Origin: Forficula auricularia
Taxonomy: Eukaryota; Arthropoda; Insecta; Dermaptera; Forficulidae
DNA: 64,000 bases
Assembly: GCA_024734495.1 (NCBI GenBank)
Contig: JALMQS010000085.1
Location: forward strand, 23,007,077-23,071,076
Direction of reading: 5' to 3'
The position numbers were made by a program, and so were the translations under genes. Below the pieces are notes generated by a model. That model saw only the letters and a list, made by a program, of their open reading frames with translations. It was not told the origin of the DNA and made no database searches. Positions within the stretch are counted from its first letter, which is position 1. The number at the start of each line of letters is the position of its first letter. This document shows positions 10,136-20,904 of this stretch, piece by piece.

Positions 10136-10939
10136 AAAAATATATATATATCTCAAAACTATTATTTTGGAACTAGTGCTTTTGAAGTGAAACTTCTTTA
10201 GCAAAGTATCTGTTTGATTTTTTTGTTACAATTAAGGGGAAATGACACAATAGAGGGAAAATAATTTTTTTAAACCCTCTAATATTTCATGACAAATAAA
10301 ATTTATTAAAATTAGGAAATTTAAATTAATATTTTAAAACACACTAATATTTCATGACAAATAAAATTTATTATAATTGGGAAATTTAAGTTTTTTCAAT
10401 AACATCTACTGCTAAATGAGTTTCATTTCCCCGTGTGATTATATGGACGGGGGTTAGGGGAATATGGATAAACTTCTAGGAGTAGGATACATTGACCTCC
10501 CAAATGCCAAAATCCCTTTACTTGTATTAGTATTTTTTTTTTATAAATTTCGATTATGTTCTGTAAAACTTGGATTTTTACCTCAACATTTCCCCCCTGC
10601 TTGGCTTAGTTCACCCTCTCGGGGGATGACAGCCTCTTGTATTTTCTTTAGTACCTACTAGGCTAATTAGATTTCCAGAGCACTTGATGAAGATAGTTAG
10701 TATCAAAATGCATATGATGCCGCTCGACTGGCTAACTTTTATTTCAGCCTGGAAAAACATTGCTTTCTCACATTGATAAACAAATTAGTATAAGTGATTG
10801 ATCTACAATAGAAGTACAATGGCCAATTAGATATAAACGCTTTGCGCGTTTTCGTTTAAGAATGAACTGAATTCTACTTGGAACATATGGTTGCATACTC
10901 CAAGGGGTGCACTAAAACGCTATCAAATTCTCTCTTTTA
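10136..10939. other. AT-rich sequence, no gene
   Basis: A short direct repeat, ATATTTCATGACAAATAAAATTTATT without its last bases, occurs at 10285 and 10347 (about 62 bp apart). Nothing else recognised. Confidence 0.45.
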
Positions 10940-11615
10940 CACGCTTAATATTAGCTTCACCTGTATGTATGTATTTATCTATGTATCAATGTGACTTTTG
11001 TTCTATTAAATTCCGCAAACATTTCTTTATAAAAATAATTGTTTACTCAATTTAAATGAAATTACCATATATAAAAATAATAAAAATAAAAACTTTTCAT
11101 TCTGTTAAACTTCTGCATAAAAATAATTAAGACTAAAAAGTAAAAAAATAAATTATATTTAAAAAAAACAAACTAAAAAACACACTTCTAAAAAGTACAA
11201 AATAATGTAATATTTAATCAAAAAGTGTGGGGCGCATAAACATGTAGTTTTAATTAATTTCGACAAAATGCCCCACACTTTTTGATTGACTATTACATTA
11301 TTATTTAATATTTTGTACATTCTAGAAGCACGTTTTTTAGTTTTTTAAAATATAATATATTTTTTTTTTTACTTTTTAGTCTCAATTATTTTTATAGAGA
11401 AAAGTTTGCGGAATTTAACAGAATGAAATGTATTTATTTTTATTATTTTTATATAATTTCATTTAAATTGAGTAAGTAAACAATTATTTTTATAGCGAAA
11501 TGTTTGCGGAATTTAACAGAACTAAAGTCACATTGATAGATAGACAAATAGATACATACATACATAAGTACATATATACAATTTATACATACAGGTGAAG
11601 CTAATATAAAGCGTG
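10940..11615. repeat. Large imperfect palindrome (about 670 bp)
   Basis: Left arm 10940-11235 (TACACGCTTAATATTAGCTTCACC outermost) is the reverse complement, with small gaps, of 11265-11610 (GGTGAAGCTAATATAAAGCG). The centre is a tighter hairpin AAAGTGTGGGGC / GCCCCACACTTTTT at 11223-11285. No open frame. Part of the outer-arm sequence resumes at 12170 (AATCAAAAAGAGTGGGGCAG), so a further copy or arm lies beyond the next insertions. Confidence 0.82.
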
Positions 11616-11675
11616 TAAAAACTAAAAAACACCCTTCTAAAAAGTTCAAAATAATGTAATACTTAATATTTAAGC

Positions 11676-11889
11676 TGGATATTGATGAGGCAGTCCAAAA
11701 AAAGAAGAAGATAATTCTACACTATCTTTATTCATAAAACCGACGTTTCGGAGGATATTCCCTCCTTCTTCAGGGTTTTGAAAAGTCAGTGAAGGAAATC
11801 CAATGCGGCATTCCCCTCTGTCTCCTCTTTCGGTGGCAGTAACAATAATATCTTGTATTTCATTCTCAGCAGAATTATAATGTAATAAT
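11676..11889 (-). mobile_element. 214-bp hammerhead-bearing retroelement with 19-bp target duplication
   Basis: Flanked by TAATACTTAATATTTAAGC at 11657-11675 and 11890-11908, so both ends are fixed. On the minus strand it opens with ATTATTACATTATAATTCTG, carries an intact hammerhead (11736-11779), and ends GGACTGCCTCATCAATATCCA. No coding capacity. The same unit forms the head-to-head pair at 3692-4049. The long target duplication fits target-primed insertion as in Penelope-like elements; in size and ribozyme content it also recalls plant retrozymes, a comparison made only by analogy. Confidence 0.85.
11736..11779 (-). ncRNA. Type I hammerhead ribozyme motif
   Basis: Minus strand: AAAACC, CTGAAGA, stem II GGAGG/CCTCC with 7-nt loop, GAAA, CGTC, GGTTTT. 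Every core base is canonical and stem I (AAAACC/GGTTTT) closes perfectly. Identical in design to 3946-3989; loop length differs. Confidence 0.83.
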
Positions 11890-11904
11890 TAATACTTAAT
11901 ATTT

Positions 11905-12118
11905 AAGCATTATAACACTCTGAGGTATATGAGTCAAACCAGTGACTAGGATGTAGCCGTCGGTGAGCCACAGGGTACTTCTCCCTGAAAAAATATATAC
12001 GAACCAAAAACAGAAAAAATTCTTTCATTTCTTATGGGAGAAGTACCCTGTGGCGACCGACAACTACATCCTAGTCAATGGTTTGACTCATATACCTCAG
12101 AGTATTGTAGTGCTTAAA
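11905..12118. repeat. Palindrome
   Basis: CTCTGAGGTATATGAGTCAAACC (11921 region, first 20 bases paired) and the ACTAGGATGTAG, CCACAGGGTACTTCTCCC words recur in reverse complement at 12030-12110, giving arms of about 75-90 bp around an A-rich loop. It sits just outside the 11676-11889 insertion and inside the same larger palindromic repeat. Confidence 0.78.
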
Positions 12119-12278
12119 TATTTAATAACGAGTCCTATCAGTTTACTACAATTTTGTCATACTGTAATACTTAATCAAAAAGAGTGGGGCAGTTTGTCGA
12201 AATTAATCAAAAGTACGTGTTTTTTTAGTATTTTTTTAAATATAATTTATTGATGTCTTATTTTATCTTCAAAATCCT

Positions 12279-12903
12279 TTAAAATAATTATTATCTTATT
12301 TAGTTACAACTAAACGACGAAATATTAACACGAAATTACTTTTTAAAGTCGGTGCCAAACAAACTATACCTATAAGCGAGCGTACCCGCCAAACGTACTA
12401 AGTAAGATCCGTCGAGTGCGATTCATAAAAGGTATATGTTTGGCACCAACTTCAAAAAGTAATTTCGTGTTAATATTTCGTCGTTTAGTTGTAACTAAAT
12501 AAGATAATAATTATTTTATACCTTTTAGTGTATTTTTATATTTGTTGCACTTAATTTTTTGAAGTCGGTTTTTATTTTTTCTTAAAATTTTTTATTTTTC
12601 TCTTTTTAGTGATGTTATTAATAGTGATTATATCATCAGAACTTGACCAAATTAATAGGACACCATCCCTAAGACACCCCTTTCGGATAAAAAAAGAACC
12701 ATCGAAATCGGTTCATAAACAAAGAGGTTAGGTCTAAACAAACCTAAACAAACCTAATAAAAAAGGTCTAATACCTATGAAAAAAAATCGAAAAAATTTC
12801 AAAATCGGTTGACAATTGGCGGAGATATGAGGTAACATAGGCACAAAAAAAAAAAAAAAAAATTCAATCGAATAGAGAACCTCCTCCTTTTTGAAGTCGG
12901 TTA
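12279..12903 (-). repeat. AACCGACTTC hairpin repeat, reverse copy, 5' side clipped
   Basis: The palindrome begins at AAAATAATTATTATC (left end missing about 60 bp compared with other copies), has its spacer at 12358-12440, and is followed by the outer arm in reverse, ending GAAGTCGGTT at 12902. Confidence 0.85.
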
Positions 12904-13596
12904 AAAATGACATCAATCGTTAAGACGTCCTAGCTCTATCACAATCCCAACCACCCTTTTGATTTCCAGAAATTTGAAATTTCTATTAAATCCCAAATAT
13001 GTTTGTTTATTTAGTGTAAGAGGGTGACGGTTTTCATCCCTGATAAGGTAATTGTTAAGAAGGTGTTGTCTGTTTTGGAACATGTTGTAGAGGTAGGTAG
13101 GTAGGCTAGATCTGGAATAGAAATATGTTGCTTGGCTGCCGAGGGAGAGAGATCCGGTGCGGGGCAAGTGAACCCATTGAGATCCCCCACCCCCCCATGT
13201 CCCCCCCGCGCACGCTCATTGTCTATTAATTAAATGGAGCCCGTCCGTATACGCGACTGGTTCTTGTGCTATTTGCTTGGAATACGGCGTTTTTCTTTCT
13301 TTCTTTCTTTTTTTTTGTTGTATAGTTGTTCGGTGGCTGATGGATGGGATCAGGATCAAGAGGATGACAACGAAGCAACGACCGGTGAGCAATGCATCAA
13401 CACCCTCCCCGGCATCCCCTCGTCTACAGCTCCTCATCCGTCAGTCACACCAGCAATATCTAGAAAGACATACATCCCTTAGTCCACCTAGTCCAGAGGT
13501 CGGGGAACTTTTTTAGCTATTACCCCAAAATATTTTTCCATAGGTCGCTTACCCCTACATGAAAAGCAAAAAAAAAGCAAGGTAAATGTATCTTAT
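12904..13596. other. Mixed sequence, no gene recognised
   Basis: A GC-richer part at 13180-13480 contains overlapping 73-82 codon frames on both strands and a (TTTC)n run at 13292. None has a recognisable family. At 13494 CAGAGGTCGGGGAACTTTTT resembles an orphan hAT left end. Confidence 0.4.
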
Positions 13597-13960
13597 CTTT
13601 TTATATTAAACGAGCAATTCTTGTATATATATATATTTAGAATCGGTTTGTCGAAAAAGGGCTCTAACGGTTTGGATGAAATTCACGGGTTAGGTGGGTT
13701 TTTGTGTTGACAATTCGATCTATCAAGGTCTCATCTTCGGCTAAGTTGTTTTTGATGGGATTTTTGTTAATTGAAATAATTATTCACAGGTGGTTGTTGG
13801 AATAAAAATTTATAATTACATTTCTTTCAATTTATTTTTAATAAAATTAATTGGTTTTTACTTTATCCAATGCGAAGCATGGGAGAAAGTATTGTAATCG
13901 CTCTCGCGGCAAGCGCGACTTCAAAGGGTCCTCAGGTAAAGACTACGGAACCCATGGACT
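13597..13960 (+). mobile_element. TTATTAAACGAG repeat, 5' part
   Basis: Begins TCTTATCTTTTTATATTAAA CGAGCAATTCTTG, continues with ATGAAATTCACGGGTTAGG and TCATCTTCGGCTAAGTTGTT. The same blocks in the same order occur at 34733-35617 and in reverse at 28480-28636. The 3' half found in full copies is missing. Confidence 0.65.
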
Positions 13961-14575
13961 CAATTACGGTCACAAATTGAAGTATTCAATGAGATTGAAT
14001 TTTAGCATGTGACGGTTTTGCCAAAAATTACCTGGAATCTCGTCGAGGGGCCAAAAAGTGCCATTTTTTTGGAAGTGCGTGGGGATGGATGGATGTATGT
14101 ATGTGTTTGTGTGTGTTATCGTTTTTTTCGTCCACGATTTTTTCCACACCTTTACGCTGATTGAAATGAAATTGAAAACCTACCATTAGTTTAACAAAAT
14201 GAAGCGCTGATTAGTTTTTGGTACATATCGGTCCACAAACATTAGTACTTTATTTCAGTACTTTTTAGTTTTTTCTAAATATCTTGAAAATGACTTAACC
14301 AATTTTGATGAAATTTAATATCCTAATTAAGTACCTTGGGGACCACAAAAAAGGTTAAATAAAGTTTTTAGTAAAATCATATTTTAAAGTACTTTACTCT
14401 ATAGTAAAATAGTACTTTTTTTAATATTAAATTCTTTAAAATTTATTCATTTGATCGTTTTAATATAGCTCATTTAACCTAACTTAAGTAAGAATGGTTA
14501 GGCTTCTCGCTGTGAAATGGTAAAAATTTGGGAGGAAATTTTATAAGTAACCATAGCAACCGCGTTGTTTTCTTA
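13961..14575. repeat. Diverged interspersed repeat
   Basis: Words such as GAGGGGCCAAAAAGTG (14045) and a TGTATGTATGTG run correspond to GAGGCCAAAAAGTGG (34361) and the GTATGTATGTACG run that precede the copy at 34733. No coding content. Confidence 0.45.
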
Positions 14576-15345
14576 TCCGTTACCATTGCTGACGACATGG
14601 AGGAATCGACTTAAAATCAAAAATAGCTATTGATTCTCATCTAGTACTTGAGGAATAACCATTCTATATTGGATTTTTGACGTTTCGGTTTTTATTGGTA
14701 ACCATTGCTGAAGACATAGAGGAATCGAGTTAAAATCAAAAATAGCGATTGATTCTCATCTAGTACTTGAGGAATAACCATTCTATATTGGATTTTTGAC
14801 GTTTCGGTTTTTATTGGTAACCATTGCTGAAGACATGGAGGAATCGACTTAAAATCAAAAATAGCGATTGATTCTCATCTAGTAGTACTTGAGGAATAAC
14901 CATTCTATATTGGACTTTTGACGTTTCTGTTTTTATTGGTAACCATTGCTGAAAACATAGAGGAATCGAGCTAAAATCAAAAATAGCGATTGATTCTCAT
15001 CTAGTACTTGAGGAATAACCATTCTATTTGGATTTTTGAGGTTTCGGTTTTTATTGGTAACCATTGCTGAAGACATGGAGGAATCGACTTAAAATCAAAA
15101 ATAGCGATTGATTCTCATCTATTACTTGAGGAATAATAATTCTACAATAGATTTTTGACCCTTCGATTATTATTGGTAACCATTGCTGAAGACATGGAGG
15201 AATCGGCTTAAAATCAAAAATAACGATCGATTCTTATCTAATACTAGAGGAGTAACCTTATTGCATTTCATTTTTGATGTTTTGACTATTAATGGCAACC
15301 TCTACTGATAACGTGGAAGAATCGACTTAAAATCAAAAAGACTAA
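14576..15345 (+). repeat. Tandem array, about 120-bp unit, six to seven copies
   Basis: Units begin near 14579, 14699, 14817, 14940, 15059, 15179 and 15296 at AACCATTGCTGAAGACATGG or a close variant and contain ATTGATTCTCATCTAG and TTTTTGACGTTTCGG. The first five are nearly identical, the last two diverge progressively. A single diverged unit lies 7 kb away at 7777-7850. Confidence 0.93.
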
Positions 15346-16743
15346 ATTCTTTTTTGGTAAACAACTCAAGCTTGTATAGCAAATCCCGTACAGTGTGGAT
15401 AGTTGGTTTTTGCATTGCTAGTCGCATGTGAAATTCAAAAAAATTAAGATAATAAATCTCTAGAAGCGGTTAACCCCAAAATCCGCCCCCCCCCCCAATG
15501 CCGACAGCCAAAATCCCGACATGCCAAAATTCAGAAGTTATTTTAATATTTACAAAAATATATATAGTATATATGATACAGTTAGACTCAGACAGCTTTT
15601 GCAAAAAATAAAAACTAAATAAATAAATACGCATTAGTATTGTAACGAGGTTGGCGCACACATGTAGGGATTTTGGCTTGTCGGGATTTCGGCTGAAGGA
15701 ATTTTGGGGTGTCGGTTGAGATACATCTGTTATCGAAATATGTCCCTTGATAAATACAAATATTTAAAATTTTTTAATATAAATATAATTTATAAATAAA
15801 AAGTAGAAGAGAGTAACGTATGTTATCTTCTGAAGATGGGCTGATAACCCAAAATATATATCGAAATATACCTATTTGTTCTATTTACCTATGTGAAACC
15901 CAACAAGTATTTTTAATTAGCTCTCAACATAAAATATCTAAATAGGTATACACTTTTGCTTGAATAGATTTAGTGGTTTTTTAGATTGCAAGTAGGTACA
16001 CCAAATTTGGTTAACCCTACCATTCCTAATTTCAAGCTGCTGCTCAAGCGAATCGCGTTCCAATATTCCCCTTGAATGGGGGAATTCAAATGAACTCGAC
16101 TCATCTTTCCTTTTTCATCACTTGTCAAGAGATATGGATGCAATTTTTATGGCAATCTGTTCTCTGAATTTGTTAATTAGCTCTGCGTGGTCTGATCCGG
16201 GATCAGAGTCCCGCTAAATAGGAAAAAATACTGGCTGGCTGGGATACCATCCTCACACATCCTGATCCTCTGCAGAGAAAGAAAGGCGAGAGAAGAAGAA
16301 GACTCCGCCCATCGGAGACACGCCTACCGACGCCCGGCGTCGAATCTGCGTCGTCGCAGATATAACCACGATCAGGAACATCAACCAACATGCAACAAGT
16401 AGCTGTAGCTAGTAGGTAGGGGACAGACGCGGAAAAACACGTGACCTGGCATGGCCTGGTCTGCGTTACTGGCTTTACAACATGTCATCATCATCATCAT
16501 CAATATTAGGAACGTTTAAGCAATTGAGGCAGGCATTCTTTGCAAAAACACCACTTGCCAGAAAATAAAACTTTTCAGTTTGAGGAAAAAACTGTTAATA
16601 ACGTAGCGCTCTAGACAGTAAAAACAGATATTTTAAGCGATCTTATTTTGGATTACTAGAGGTTTAGCGGAAAAAGAGACATCGATAGTGATCTTCTATC
16701 TACTGGCGCCAGAGATGAGATTTTCATGAAAAATGAAATATGG
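15346..16743. other. Unassigned sequence, no gene
   Basis: 15795-15900 has a Penelope-like word CTGAAGATGGGCTGATAACCC without a complete ribozyme core. 16250-16440 is GC-richer with a 62-codon minus frame of no recognised family. A (ATC)n run is at 16481-16503. 16744-16800 (GGGGTTTCCAAACTTTTCTG, GCGGCGCC) resembles an orphan hAT end. Confidence 0.4.
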
Positions 16744-16870
16744 TAGGGGTTTCCAAACTTTTCTGAGTCGCGGCGCCTTTTTTCAATTAAAATTATTCCA
16801 TGGCGCACTAATTATTAATATTTATTTGGCCACGCAGAAGGGGGCATTCTCTTACAACAGATTAGAATTA

Positions 16871-17788
16871 CCAGGTGTACCGGAAAGTCATTACCGGTTT
16901 TTCTAACAGATGTCGCTAGGCTTAAGTATGCAATGTTATGATTTGACACATATGCATTTTATTCTACTGACATCAAGCTTCAAAGCTATACATGTTATAT
17001 TTTGCGAAAGTAACACCTTCATAGATTTATACCTCTTTGAAAATGTCAAGTTTCATGCCTGAAAACGTGCATTTGCGGCACGCATTACTTTTCTTATTTA
17101 ATCAAAAGAAAAAAGCCGCTGAAAGTCATCGTTTGCTGGTAGAAACTTACGGTGAGCATGCTTTAACCTTAAAAACATGTGAGGTGTGGTTTCGAAAATT
17201 CAAAAGTGGTGATTTCGATGTTCAAGATAAAGAACGTTCTGGTAGACCAAAAAAGTTTGAAGATGCGAAACTACAGGAGTTATTGGATGAAGACCCAACC
17301 CAAACTCAAAAACAATTGAAAAAACAATACACCGACAACAAATGATCAATTTGAACCACGCATTGATCGAAAAACGTCCAGAATGGGCCCGAAGACACGG
17401 TAAAGTGATTTTACAACACGATAACGCGCCGTCTCATAAAGCAAAACCGGTCAAGGAAGCGTTGAAAGCACTTGGGTGGGACATATTTTCGCACCCGCCG
17501 TACTCTCCAGACCTTGCCCCGCCCGACTATCAACTTTTCGCATCGATGGGACACGCGCTTGCAGAGCAGCACTTCGCCAATTTCGAAGAAGTTAGAAAAT
17601 GGCTCGATGAATGGTTTTGCTGAAAGGACAAACAGTTTTTTTGGGATGGCATCCATAAATTGCCAGAAAGATGGGCAAGATGTATAGAATCAAATGGCCA
17701 ATACTTTGAATAAATAAATTTTCCATTTTCTTAAAAATTACGTAGTTTTTTTCCGAAAAAACCGGTAATGACTTTCCGGTACACCTAG
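16871..17788 (+). mobile_element. Mos1-like mariner, internally deleted
   Basis: 918-bp element with ends CCAGGTGTACCGGAAAGTCA and, reversed, CTAGGTGTACCGGAAAGTCA, flanked by TA on both sides (16869-16870, 17789-17790). It is nearly identical to the 1284-bp element at 52498-53781 but lacks about 366 bp in the middle. The very high similarity suggests recent activity of the family in this genome. Confidence 0.95.
17043..17713 (+). pseudogene. Mariner transposase, internally deleted and interrupted
   Basis: The ATG at 17043 starts MSSFMPENVHLRHALLFL as in the intact copy. The N-terminal DNA-binding part runs to QTQKQL (about residue 95), then the deletion joins it out of frame to YTDNK/MINLNHALIEKRPEWARR. 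The WVPHQL linker and first catalytic Asp (TGDEKW) are lost. HDNAPSH and YSPDLAPPDY remain, the latter with S changed to P. A TGA interrupts the frame at 17621-17623 just before KDKQFFWDGIHKLPERW; the original stop is at 17711. It cannot make an active enzyme, but a truncated DNA-binding protein is conceivable. Confidence 0.95.
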
Positions 17789-17897
17789 TATTTATAAAAT
17801 TGGGTCTCAAATTGGGGTGGTTTACATCTCTCTCTCTCTCTCTTCCTTCATATTTACAGTAGACGCATATGTTATCTTAGAATTTTATACATATTGT

Positions 17898-18257
17898 ATT
17901 AGATGAATGAGGAGGTATCAGCCAAAAGATGGAACCACTGGGTTCAATAAAACACCTTTAATAAAACCGTTTCGGCCTGAATTTATTTGGCCATCTTCAG
18001 TGAATTAGGAGTTATTTATACACAAAATGCGGTACACATATGTGATCGAACCAAGCTTTGTCAAAAATAAAAATAAAATTTTTTAGCTTCATGCAAATTT
18101 ATAACGTGCCTGGACCCAAAAGTTTCAGAATGAAAGTAATAAATTCAGGCCGAAACGTTTTATTAAAGGTGTTTTATTGAACCCAGTGATTCCATCTTTG
18201 GCTGATACCTCCTCCTTCATCTAATACAGTTTCATCACAGCCACGAACTCTAATAAT
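17898..18257. mobile_element. Inverted short retroelement pair with 16-bp target duplication
   Basis: ATTTTATACATATTGT occurs at 17882-17897 and 18258-18273, fixing a 360-bp insert. Its arms (about 17898-17985 and 18140-18235) are reverse complements (ACCTTTAATAAAACCGTTTC against GAAACGTTTTATTAAAGG). The left arm has, on the minus strand, CTGAAGA, GGCC...GGCC and CGAAACGG, a hammerhead-like core lacking a clear stem I. The right unit is truncated before that core. A third copy of the outer block lies at 60059-60125. Confidence 0.78.
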
Positions 18258-18273
18258 ATTTTATACATATTGT

Positions 18274-19930
18274 CAAAATTAATAAAAACTTCGGATAAAT
18301 CCTAGGTCACTTCATTATTTTTTTGTTTTAAATACAATTAAGATTGGTTATGACCCGCTCTATACGTTCTTTGGTTAAAACTGTAGAAATTCAAGAGAAA
18401 GCCCCCCTCTCCATAAGCAAAAGTATGTCTGGTGCTAGCAAATTGAGCTCTCGAAATATTCGTTTTCAAAATTACCGCCGAGTCGAATGGAAAAATAGAT
18501 GGAGCTGTGTACCTCGATTTTTTGAGGCACTATTTCCTATCTTCTATCTATTTCCTTGCTTTTTCTTCTAAGCTAATCACCAATTTTGTTAAACTCACTT
18601 CTTATTTTGATGTCGTTAGGAATGGTCCTAGCTCTTGTGAGATCGTGAGTAAAATTTTTATTATATCAATCAATTATTGATCCCTTTCTTATCTATTTCT
18701 GTCTGCCTTACAAATAGCCCTCGCAAAGTGGAAAATTGTTGAATTTTACCATGAAATCGCCGCTTATTTCTCTCCCGATCAGGTAAAAGGTTTTTTATCT
18801 TCATCTCTGAATTATGTTTCTATATATTTGCATATCCTTAATTAATTGAATTTATTAATCTGTTTATTTTGTTTCTCCCGATCAGGTAAAAGATGACCAG
18901 AGAGTTTTTTCTATTTGTTTATTTGATTTACAACCAAATAGAAAATAGATTAAATTGTGTTGCACTCTTCGATCATCTGGCTATATATTTAGCAATTTGT
19001 GCTAAAAACGCGATTGGCGTTAATTAATTAATTTTATTCATCTAGCTATATATGTTTAGCAATTTGTGCTAAAAACGCAATTGGCGTTAATTAATTAATT
19101 TTTAATAAAATTGAACGGAAGCATTCCTCCATTTTCTTCACCTTAAGTAGAATTAATAATATTATCACTTTAATTTATATATAATTTATTTATATATCAA
19201 ATTTACTTATATTTTTGTGCATATTTATATTTTTGCAATTAGCTGAACTTTTAACTTTTTCTTTATTTATGTATATAGTTTTAATTTACTCCTAACATAA
19301 AATCACTTGTATTCAATTTAAAAATTCATATTTTATAATCCAAAAATTTATATTAAATTCCATTAAAACCTACTTACAGTCCATTATTTTTATCGATAAT
19401 TAATTTTTATTTTATTAATATTTAAATTAATATTCCAAGCTGCTTTGAGAGGCACCAATGTCTAATCGTAAGTAAGAGATAAAAATAAATAATAAATAAA
19501 TTTTTAGCTTCTCAATAGTTAAGCCAAATGTTTTGTTTCAATTAATTAATAAACTTCGCGGTGCACCTGTGAAGAGGGTGCGGCTCCCCATTTTTGCATA
19601 GAACACTGCTCAACAAAACTAACAATAGATCCTAGTAAAGATTATACGCTGATTTTTTGAAACAGGTTAGGGTTATGAGATGTTTTATGAAGGCCTCTTT
19701 CAGTGGGCATATTGCTGGCCAGAAGGGGCCACCCCTGGACAAGCAGTGGGTTTTAAAATAATAGCACAGGCCAACGATCAAAAAACCATTTCAATCATTT
19801 TAACTAATTCCTGACTTATTTGGTGTAATGATTCCAAAAATAATAATAAAAAGTCGTATCACCCATCAATTTCTCACATTTTAATATTTAAATAAAAATA
19901 AATTTTTCTTATTCAAAACGTATAAAAAAA
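18274..19930. other. AT-rich sequence with small duplications, no gene
   Basis: A 75-codon frame at 18344 has no recognised family. TCTCCCGATCAGGTAAAAG occurs at 18773 and 18873. A near-perfect direct repeat (AGCAATTTGTGCTAAAAACG) spans 18976-19037 and 19040-19102. 19600-19770 is GC-richer with no recognised content. Confidence 0.45.
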
Positions 19931-20077
19931 TTATTCCAGCGCCTCCCAATCGATCGCAGACCCCAAAATAATTTTCTCTTCACCCGGGGCGCGACCACAA
20001 CGAGGCCGTGTAAAGACAATTAATAACAAATTCAAATTTAGGGAACAAAGAAAAGATTATTTTTATTACAGACAAAA

Positions 20078-20171
20078 GGATCAGCCGGGGCTCGAACCCG
20101 GATCTTTGGATATGTACTGCAATGCTTTGTCATAAGAGGTTTACCTCCTATATCCACTAAGCTACTGATCC
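20078..20171 (-). other. tRNA-like sequence
   Basis: Minus strand: 7-bp acceptor GGATCAG/CTGATCC, D-arm-like TAGCTTAGTGGATAT, and T arm CCGGGTTCGAGCCCCGG with a perfect B box. The middle, about 94 nt overall, is too long and does not fold into a normal anticodon arm, so this is a tRNA-derived head or pseudogene and not a working tRNA. Confidence 0.7.
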
Positions 20172-20400
20172 CCGAACCCAAACTAATACCCTTTGTCTAT
20201 ATGAATTATGGAATTTCTTTTTTAATCCTCTCCTCGTTCATTTTTCGCAGCGTAGGCCTTGATTCATCGATTGGGAGGCGCTGGAATAATTAATTGTTTA
20301 ATTAATGAATCAAGGCCTACGCTGCGAAAAATGAACGAGGAGAGGATTAAAAAAGAAATTCCATAATTCATATAGACAGGGGGTATTGGTTTGGGTTCGG

Positions 20401-20495
20401 GGATCAGTAGCTTGGTGGATATAGGAGGTAAACCTCTTATGACAAAGCATTGCAGTACATATGCAAAGATCCCGGGTTCGAGCCCCGGCTGATCC
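20401..20495 (+). other. tRNA-like sequence
   Basis: Plus-strand partner of the block at 20078-20171: GGATCAGTAGCTTGGTGG at the 5' end, GGGTTCGAGCCCCGGCTGATCC spread over the last 22 bases (first and last parts form T arm and acceptor). It differs from its partner at a few positions, so the arms have diverged since the palindrome formed. Confidence 0.7.
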
Positions 20496-20548
20496 TTTTT
20501 TGTCTGTAATAAAAATAATCTTTTCTTCGTTCCCTAAATTTGAATTTG

Positions 20549-20752
20549 TATAAAAATATTTTTATTATAGGTATCATTTAAAGAAGTTGTGACTAAGTTT
20601 TTGGGCAATGTGAAAGCCCCTAACTATGAACTTATCGTAGCTAATATGATAGCTAGATAAGTTCAAAAATCTTGGTTGCCTTAAAGTCCACTTCTTGCAC
20701 AACAATCTTTACTTTTTTTCTGGAAACTTAGGATATGTGAGTGAAGAGCAAG
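20549..20752. other. AT-rich spacer
   Basis: No feature recognised. Confidence 0.4.
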
Positions 20753-20760
20753 GGAAACGC

Positions 20761-20896
20761 CGAGGGGTGATCCGAGATTGGAAGTAGGTGTACACCTCTT
20801 TGGAAGTATTTTGGAAATATTTGGAAGTAGTTGGAAATATTTGGAAGTACAAGTGGAAGTAGTTGTACAGCATATTAGATAGCGGTTCACCCCTCG
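20761..20896. mobile_element. CGAGGGGTGAAC MITE with 8-bp target duplication
   Basis: 136-bp element ending in CGAGGGGTGATCCGAG and CGGTTCACCCCTCG, flanked by the perfect 8-bp repeat GGAAACGC (20753-20760, 20897-20904). GTGTACACC lies inside one end and GGAAATATTTGGAAGTA repeats fill the centre. The 8-bp duplication suggests hAT or a related superfamily, though the ends do not begin with CAG. Confidence 0.88.
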
Positions 20897-20904
20897 GGAA
20901 ACGC

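Larger units (their letters stand above)
20035..20548. repeat. 500-bp palindrome with a tRNA-like sequence in each arm
   Basis: AAATTCAAATTTAGGGAAC at 20038 pairs with GTTCCCTAAATTTGAATTT at 20530; pairing continues almost without break to a centre near 20270-20300. Each arm contains a 94-bp tRNA-like block (next two entries). The word TTCCAGCGCCTCCCAATCGA at 19936 also pairs with the centre at 20267-20288. Confidence 0.88.

Noticed and set aside
14576..15345. Hammerhead-bearing satellite
   Set aside because: CTGAAGA occurs on the plus strand and CGAAACGTC on the minus strand of the unit, so they cannot form one ribozyme.
20401..20495. Functional tRNA gene
   Set aside because: Acceptor and T arm are good but the anticodon region is too long and unpaired, and the sequence is one arm of a palindrome.
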